From contig CAIKZO010000119.1 of assembly GCA_903832005.1 (NCBI GenBank), positions 1 to 64,000 of the forward strand: a stretch of 64,000 nucleotides of DNA. The letters are read 5' to 3'. Position numbers and translations under genes: made by a program. A model generated the notes under the pieces. That model saw only the letters and a list, made by a program, of their open reading frames with translations. It did not search any database and was not told where the DNA came from. This DNA is from Enhydrobacter aerosaccus (lineage in GTDB: Bacteria > Pseudomonadota > Alphaproteobacteria > Reyranellales > Reyranellaceae). Of the stretch, positions 60,358 to 64,000 are shown piece by piece. How positions within the stretch are numbered: position 1 is the first letter of the stretch; the number at the start of each line of letters is the position of its first letter.

Positions 60358-60861
60358 ATGATGACGAAGCTTCATTCACTGGCGGCACTGGCGTTCACCG
60401 CGGCGATGACTCTGACGTTCGGCGCACAGGCGCAGAACTCGGCACCGATCATCAAGACCAAGTATTACATCGGCACGCTGAACTGCAATGTCAGCGGCAG
60501 TGTCGGTCTGATCTTCGGCTCCTCCAAGGACCTGAGCTGCGTGTTCGTCACGACGGCGGGTGGGGTCGAGAACTACAAGGGCGAGATTCGGAAATTCGGC
60601 GTCGACATCGGCTTCACCAAGGCCGCGCATGTCCTGTGGCATGTCTATTCGTTGGGCACGGACCGGGGCGCGGGCGCCCTCGACGGCCAGTTCGCGGGCG
60701 GCCAGGAGTCGTTGTCTGTCGGTGTGTCGGCAGGGACGACCGGCCTCTACGGCGGCCGCAATAACGAGATCATCCTGGATTCCGTCGCGATCTCCGACAA
60801 GAAGTCCGGCCTCAACTTCGCCGATGGTGTCGCCGAGATCACCCTGAGGCCGGCGCCTTAA
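60358..60861 (+). CDS. DUF992 secreted protein
   Basis: A 167-residue protein with signal peptide (LAALAFTAAMTLTFGAQAQ). The DUF992 core contains IGTLNCNVSGSVGLIFGSSK, LSCVFVTTAGGVENYKGEI and GGRNNEIILDSV. Two Cys (LNCN, LSCV) probably pair. Two ATGs stand together at 60358 and 60361. The family is found mainly in alphaproteobacteria and is uncharacterised. Confidence 0.85.
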   Translation: MMTKLHSLAALAFTAAMTLTFGAQAQNSAPIIKTKYYIGTLNCNVSGSVGLIFGSSKDLSCVFVTTAGGVENYKGEIRKFGVDIGFTKAAHVLWHVYSLGTDRGAGALDGQFAGGQESLSVGVSAGTTGLYGGRNNEIILDSVAISDKKSGLNFADGVAEITLRPAP

Positions 60862-60884
60862 GAGGCGAGCCTGCGCGCCACCCC

Positions 60885-60983
60885 GGGTTCGCCAGGGCGC
60901 TTATAATGCGGCATGGCTTTATCGTCGTGTCGACTCGCGCGGGGTAATCGCCTCGCCAAGCGAGGCTACGGTCGAGACGACGG
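60885..60983 (+). repeat. ~100-bp direct repeat, copy A
   Basis: Copy A matches copy B (61515-61616) over its full length with scattered changes and one short indel region. Shared parts include GCATGGCTTTATCGTCGT and ACGGTCGAGACGACGG. Each copy contains TATAAT and an imperfect palindrome (CGTCGTSTCGAC with GTCGAGACGACG). The two copies lie in the same direction 630 bp apart and flank the gene at 61077. Confidence 0.85.
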
Positions 60984-61015
60984 AATACGCCTCCCTAAGG
61001 CGCGCAGCGCTCTTG

Positions 61016-61060
61016 TCCTGGCAGGTCGAGGGCGTTTACAGCTACACATGGCAATTCGAC
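61016..61060 (+). pseudogene. Relic of the barrel gene (45-bp fragment)
   Basis: Forty-two of 45 bases match 60164-60208 inside the barrel gene, where they encode SWQVAGVYSYTWQF. Here the frame would read SWQVEGVYSYTWQF, but no start or rest of the gene exists. It lies just upstream of the 61077 gene, and could hold its ribosome-binding region. A recent partial duplication is the simplest reading. Confidence 0.7.
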
Positions 61061-61076
61061 AGGAGTTCGTGGGACT

Positions 61077-61457
61077 ATGAAGAGCTTTTCGCCAGCGGCT
61101 GCGTGCTGGCTCGCTGCTGCATTCATCGGGCTGATGGCTGGCGACGGACTGGCGGACGAAGCGCGGTTCGTGCTGGTCAACGGCACCAACTATCCGATCC
61201 GCGAAATCGTGATGTCGACGCCCGACATCGGTGCCTGGGGCGCCAATGTGATGCACGCGCCGGCCCTCAAGGCCGGCGAGACGCGCAACATGGTCATTCC
61301 CCGGCGCTTCGACGACTGCAACCAGGACCTCAAGGTGGTGTTCGACGACGACGCCTCGCTCGCCGTCTGGCAGCACGTCAACATGTGCGATCTCCGGAAG
61401 ATCCGGCTGCGTTTCGATCGCACCAGCGGCATCACGAGCGCCTCTTACGAAGAATAG
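61077..61457 (+). CDS. Small secreted protein of unknown function
   Basis: A 126-residue protein with signal peptide (AAACWLAAAFIGLMAGDGLA). The mature part has ARFVLVNGTNYPIREIVMS, and two Cys (DDCNQDL, NMCDLRK) that may pair. I recall similar proteins in Rhizobiales, but no function is known. It is flanked by two direct repeats and preceded by a barrel-gene relic. AGGAGTTCG lies before the ATG. Confidence 0.75.
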   Translation: MKSFSPAAACWLAAAFIGLMAGDGLADEARFVLVNGTNYPIREIVMSTPDIGAWGANVMHAPALKAGETRNMVIPRRFDDCNQDLKVVFDDDASLAVWQHVNMCDLRKIRLRFDRTSGITSASYEE

Positions 61458-61514
61458 CGCCGTCGTCCGGTTCAAGCCGGCCAACGATAGGGCGGATATA
61501 ACGACCGTAAGTCA

Positions 61515-61616
61515 GGGTTTGCCACGACGCGCCTATAATACGCGGCATGGCTTTATCGTCGTCTCGACTCGCTCTCCACTCCGCCTCGCTTCGCGAAGCT
61601 ACGGTCGAGACGACGG
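61515..61616 (+). repeat. ~100-bp direct repeat, copy B
   Basis: Same orientation as copy A. The arms CGTCGTCTCGAC and GTCGAGACGACG are perfect here (12 bp), and TATAAT lies at 61534-61539. The inner part CGCCTCGCTTCGCGAAGC is itself foldable. Confidence 0.85.
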
Positions 61617-61684
61617 ACGGTTTGCGTCAACCGTTTATAAACCGTGAAAACCGTCAAAACCGCTCTCACTTCCACCCGCACCTT

Positions 61685-61775
61685 GTCATCCTGAGCGTAG
61701 CGAAGGATCTCATCGCGGTTGCAGGCGCGCGCCGTGCGATGGTGAGGGGAGGTCCTTCGCTGCGCTCAGGACGAC
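61685..61775. repeat. Dispersed palindromic repeat, copy 2
   Basis: Arms at 61685-61710 and 61750-61775 carry the same CCTGAGCGNAGCGAAGGA core as the element at 6344-6427, in the same inverted arrangement with a 39-base loop. Confidence 0.8.
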
Positions 61776-61786
61776 AGGGGGAGCGA

Positions 61787-61915
61787 CTCGCGAGGGGCTC
61801 GCGAGTACTCGCGAGGAATCAGGTCGGATGCACGCGGGTCGGCGACGGAGGCGATTCCTCGCGAGCCGCCACTTTTTATTGCCGAGAGACTCATGAGGCT
61901 CATGAGCCTCATGAG
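61787..61915. repeat. CTCGCGAG octamers and a 26-bp perfect palindrome
   Basis: CTCGCGAG occurs at 61787, 61798, 61808 and 61858. Arms 61808-61820 and 61853-61865 form a 13-bp perfect inverted repeat. At 61890-61915 lies a 26-bp perfect palindrome made of CTCATGAG-type units with centre GCTCATGAGC. Confidence 0.75.
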
Positions 61916-61975
61916 GAATCATCTCCGTTCCAGCAGGCGCGGCAACCGATGCGATTCCTCCGGAGGAGGCGTTTT

Positions 61976-62455
61976 TTAGTGGAGCTTGCGGCGGTCGCGC
62001 GGGGCTGTGGCGGAGGCAGCGGTCGGTGCGGGACGCGGGCGCTCGACCGGCGGGACCTGGCCCGAGTGATGGCCGATCATGTGCCAGCCATCACCCAAAC
62101 GCGTAAAAGTGTTGGTCGCCATCAGCTGGCCCTCGGCCAGGATCTCGCGGCACACCACGATGGCGAGGCCCGGGCGGCCGACCACCCATTCGTCGGTGCA
62201 GCGCACCTTGGGCGACTGCGGGTGCTTCAGGATCCCGCGCCAGCTCGCGACGATGTCGGCGCGCTCGAGCAGCGGGTTCTGGCCCGGGTGCAGGCAGATC
62301 ATCGAGCCGCTCGGCGCCCACAGCGCGTCCATCGCCTCGACGTCGCGTTCGTTGAAGGCGCGGTAGAAGGCCCGGTTGGCGGCGAGGACGGCTTCGCGTT
62401 CTTCGTCATCGAATTCCGCCAGGAGCGGCGGCAGGCGGGGGGAGCGGCGGGGCAT
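61976..62455 (-). CDS. SnoaL-like (NTF2 fold) protein
   Basis: A 159-residue protein with the small NTF2-like fold: AANRAFYRAFNERDVEAMDALW, then SMICLHPGQNPLL and WHMIGHHSGQVPP. Proteins of this type are often DUF4440/SnoaL ketosteroid-isomerase-like; the substrate is unknown. The C-terminal tail is Pro/Ala-rich and basic. It is divergent from the acyl-CoA dehydrogenases (77 bases). Confidence 0.8.
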   Translation of the reverse strand: MPRRSPRLPPLLAEFDDEEREAVLAANRAFYRAFNERDVEAMDALWAPSGSMICLHPGQNPLLERADIVASWRGILKHPQSPKVRCTDEWVVGRPGLAIVVCREILAEGQLMATNTFTRLGDGWHMIGHHSGQVPPVERPRPAPTAASATAPRDRRKLH

Positions 62456-62532
62456 TCGACGGTCGAAACTCCTGTATTGCGCCGCCTAGAATTACCCGAC
62501 AGACAGGGTTCATCCAACTCCCGAGAGTGAAG

Positions 62533-63690
62533 ATGTCGATCCCCAAGCTGGAATTCCCGCCCTTCCACCTGCCGCCCGAGGCCGAGGCGCTGCGCCTCGA
62601 GGTGCGCGCCTTCCTCAAGGAGGCGGTGCCGCGAATCAAGACCGAGGACCGGTTCGCGAGCTGGAACACGCCGTCGCCGGAGTTCAGCCGAGAGCTGGGC
62701 AAGAAGGGCTGGATCGGCATCACCTGGCCCAAGCAGTACGGCGGCTCGGAGAAGAGCTTCCTCGAACGCTACGTCGTGACCGAGGAGCTGCTGGGCAACG
62801 GCGCCCCGGCCGGCGCGCATTGGGTGGCCGACCGCCAGTCCGGCCCGCTGCTGCTGCGCTTCGGCAGTCAGGAACAGCGCGACGCGATCCTGCCCCGGAT
62901 CACCGCAGGCGAGTGCTTCTTCTCGATCGGCATGAGCGAGCCCGACTCGGGCTCAGACCTGGCCTCGGTGCGCACCCGCGCCGAGCCGGTACCGGGCGGC
63001 TTCCGGGTGAACGGTACCAAGGTCTGGACCTCGGGCGCGCATCGCAACCACTACTGCATCACCCTGGTGCGCACGTCCGGCCAGCATGGCGACCGGCACA
63101 AGGGCTTGAGCCAGCTGCTGGTCGACCTCAAGACGCCGGGCGTCACCATCCGGCCGATCATCAATCTCGCCGGCCGCCACGACTGGAACGAGGTCACGTT
63201 CACCGACGCCTTCATTCCCGAGAGCTGCCTGATCGGCAACGAGGGCGACGGCTGGCTGCAGGTGACGAGCGAGCTGGCGTTCGAACGCTCCGGCCCCGAG
63301 CGCTTCATGCAGAACTTCTATGTGCTGCGGGAGCTGGTCCGCGTGCTGGGTCGCAATCCGTCGGGACGCGCGGCAGCGATCCTCGGTCGCCTGATCGCGC
63401 GGCTCTGGACCTTGCGGCAGATGTCGGTCGCCGTCGCCGGCATGATGCAGGGCGGCAAGTCGCCCGCCATCGAGGCCGCGCTGGTGAAGGACCTCGGCAC
63501 GATCTACCAGCAGGACCTGCCGGAGATCGCGCGCGTGATCTCCGAGTCCGATGCGACCACCGAGGACGACATGGCCGACTTCCTCGATATCGCCCAGTAC
63601 GCGACGATGATGGCGCCGAGCTACACCATCCAGGGCGGCACCACCCAGGTCCTGCGCGGCATCGTTGCCCGCGGCCTCGGTCTTCGTTGA
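62533..63690 (+). CDS. Acyl-CoA dehydrogenase family protein
   Basis: A 385-residue flavoenzyme. Parts include GWIGITWPKQYGG, SIGMSEPDSGSDLASVRTRA, VNGTKVWTSGAH and YTIQGGTTQVLRGIVARGLG. At the usual catalytic-base region before the C-terminal helices no obvious Glu is aligned by eye. I start at ATG 62533; a GTG at 62527 is less likely. Another acyl-CoA dehydrogenase follows after 26 bases, a common paired arrangement for acyl-CoA or steroid side-chain oxidation. Confidence 0.9.
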   Translation: MSIPKLEFPPFHLPPEAEALRLEVRAFLKEAVPRIKTEDRFASWNTPSPEFSRELGKKGWIGITWPKQYGGSEKSFLERYVVTEELLGNGAPAGAHWVADRQSGPLLLRFGSQEQRDAILPRITAGECFFSIGMSEPDSGSDLASVRTRAEPVPGGFRVNGTKVWTSGAHRNHYCITLVRTSGQHGDRHKGLSQLLVDLKTPGVTIRPIINLAGRHDWNEVTFTDAFIPESCLIGNEGDGWLQVTSELAFERSGPERFMQNFYVLRELVRVLGRNPSGRAAAILGRLIARLWTLRQMSVAVAGMMQGGKSPAIEAALVKDLGTIYQQDLPEIARVISESDATTEDDMADFLDIAQYATMMAPSYTIQGGTTQVLRGIVARGLGLR

Positions 63691-63716
63691 GCTTGAGTGG
63701 GCTGAAGGAGGCAACG

Positions 63717-64000
63717 ATGGACAAAGAAACCCGCGACATGCTGCTCGAGACCGCCGGGCGCTTCTTCACTGAGCGCTGCGACCGGGCGGTCGTCAACAAT
63801 GTCGAGAAGGGCGAGTGGCCCGCCGATCTCTGGAAGGAGATCGAGGAGATGGGGCTGCCGCTGATCGCGGTGCCGGAGGACAAAGGCGGCGTGGGCGGCA
63901 CTTTGGCCGACATGCTGGCGCTGCTGCGGCTGGCCGGCGAGCACGCCGTGCCGGTGCCGCTGGCGGAGACGGCGTTGGCCAACCTGTTGATCGCCGCGGC
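63717..64000 (+). CDS. Acyl-CoA dehydrogenase family protein, 5' part only
   Basis: The frame starts at ATG 63717 with AAGGAGG 6 bases upstream and runs off the window after 94 residues. It has the N-terminal helical domain of the family (LWKEIEEMGLPLIAVPEDKGG, LRLAGEHAVPVPLAETALA in parts). The pair with the preceding gene suggests a heteromeric enzyme. Function beyond the family is unknown. Confidence 0.85.
   Translation, partial: MDKETRDMLLETAGRFFTERCDRAVVNNVEKGEWPADLWKEIEEMGLPLIAVPEDKGGVGGTLADMLALLRLAGEHAVPVPLAETALANLLIAA

Larger units (their letters stand above)
61458..61975. other. Repeat-rich intergenic stretch without a gene
   Basis: This 518-base stretch holds repeat copy B, three 9-bp tandem AAACCGTNA units at 61639-61665, a dispersed palindromic repeat, four CTCGCGAG octamers and a 26-bp perfect palindrome. 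A plus-strand frame from 61547 does not look coding. A CCTCCGGAGG palindrome followed by GGCGTTTTTT near 61958-61977 could end transcripts. Confidence 0.7.

Noticed and set aside
61547..62530. 327-codon plus-strand frame through the repeat region
   Set aside because: It runs through repeats and opposite the SnoaL-like gene, and its translation is not protein-like.

Overview
The window is 64 kb of GC-rich chromosome (roughly two thirds G+C) with densely packed genes and many 1-4 base start/stop overlaps. Gene content and order point to an alphaproteobacterium. The clues are an NDUFA12-type complex I subunit next to mlaD, DUF2155, aat, accC, accB and aroQ; the block dnaB-alr-mlaE-mlaF-radA-cvpA-purF; a cobalamin-dependent ribonucleotide reductase as the RNR present; and ClpS/ClpA with Aat (N-degron pathway). 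A Rhodospirillales or Reyranella-like host is my inference; no rRNA or tRNA gene is present to test it.

Layout. 1-902 (minus): the first 300 codons of a lower-GC NACHT NTPase, a bacterial NLR-like protein, cut by the window edge. 1055-9922 (minus): housekeeping run from dnaB to purF and a short-chain dehydrogenase. 10141-14171 (plus): a four-gene cassette of ferritin-like protein, Cys-rich 221-residue protein, DUF692/MNIO enzyme and DUF2063 protein, followed by a convergent cyclopropane-fatty-acid synthase. 15584-16917 (minus): rplI-rpsR-rpsF. 17137-22240 (plus): fabD-fabG-acpP-fabF-mltG and a J-domain protein. 22361-26439 (plus): galU, UDP-glucose dehydrogenase, phosphomannomutase and a gamma-glutamylcyclotransferase-like protein. 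26408-31728: D,D-carboxypeptidase, clpS, clpA. 31732-36950 (minus): a COG3146 acyltransferase-like protein, a tiny Lys/Ala peptide gene and nrdJ. 37253-38770 (plus): NDUFA12, mlaD, a small ORF and DUF2155. 38707-42177 (minus): aat, accC, accB, aroQ and a MarR regulator. 42232-46140 (plus): the homogentisate branch of tyrosine catabolism (hppD, hmgA, fahA, maiA). 46137-56574: envelope proteins, a DsbA-like oxidoreductase, an M48 protease, a gamma-glutamyltransferase-like lipoprotein, an aminotransferase, an LLM oxidoreductase, a hydrolase and several unknowns. 56586-60861: LysR, arylsulfatase, outer-membrane barrel, DUF992. 60862-61975: a repeat-rich stretch around one small secreted protein. 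61976-64000: SnoaL-like protein and two acyl-CoA dehydrogenases, the second cut by the edge.

Working together. The Mla lipid transporter is split over two loci (mlaEF at 5.5-7.2 kb, mlaD at 37.7 kb). The MarR gene and hppD diverge from a palindromic operator, so MarR probably controls tyrosine breakdown. NrdJ carries a promoter overlapped by two palindromes.

The two most interesting systems are the partial NACHT protein at the left edge, a candidate antiphage gene on lower-GC DNA, and the MNIO cassette with its Cys-rich putative substrate. That cassette sits between rplI and dnaB, which are usually adjacent in related genomes. All assignments are by eye from sequence; no database search was run.
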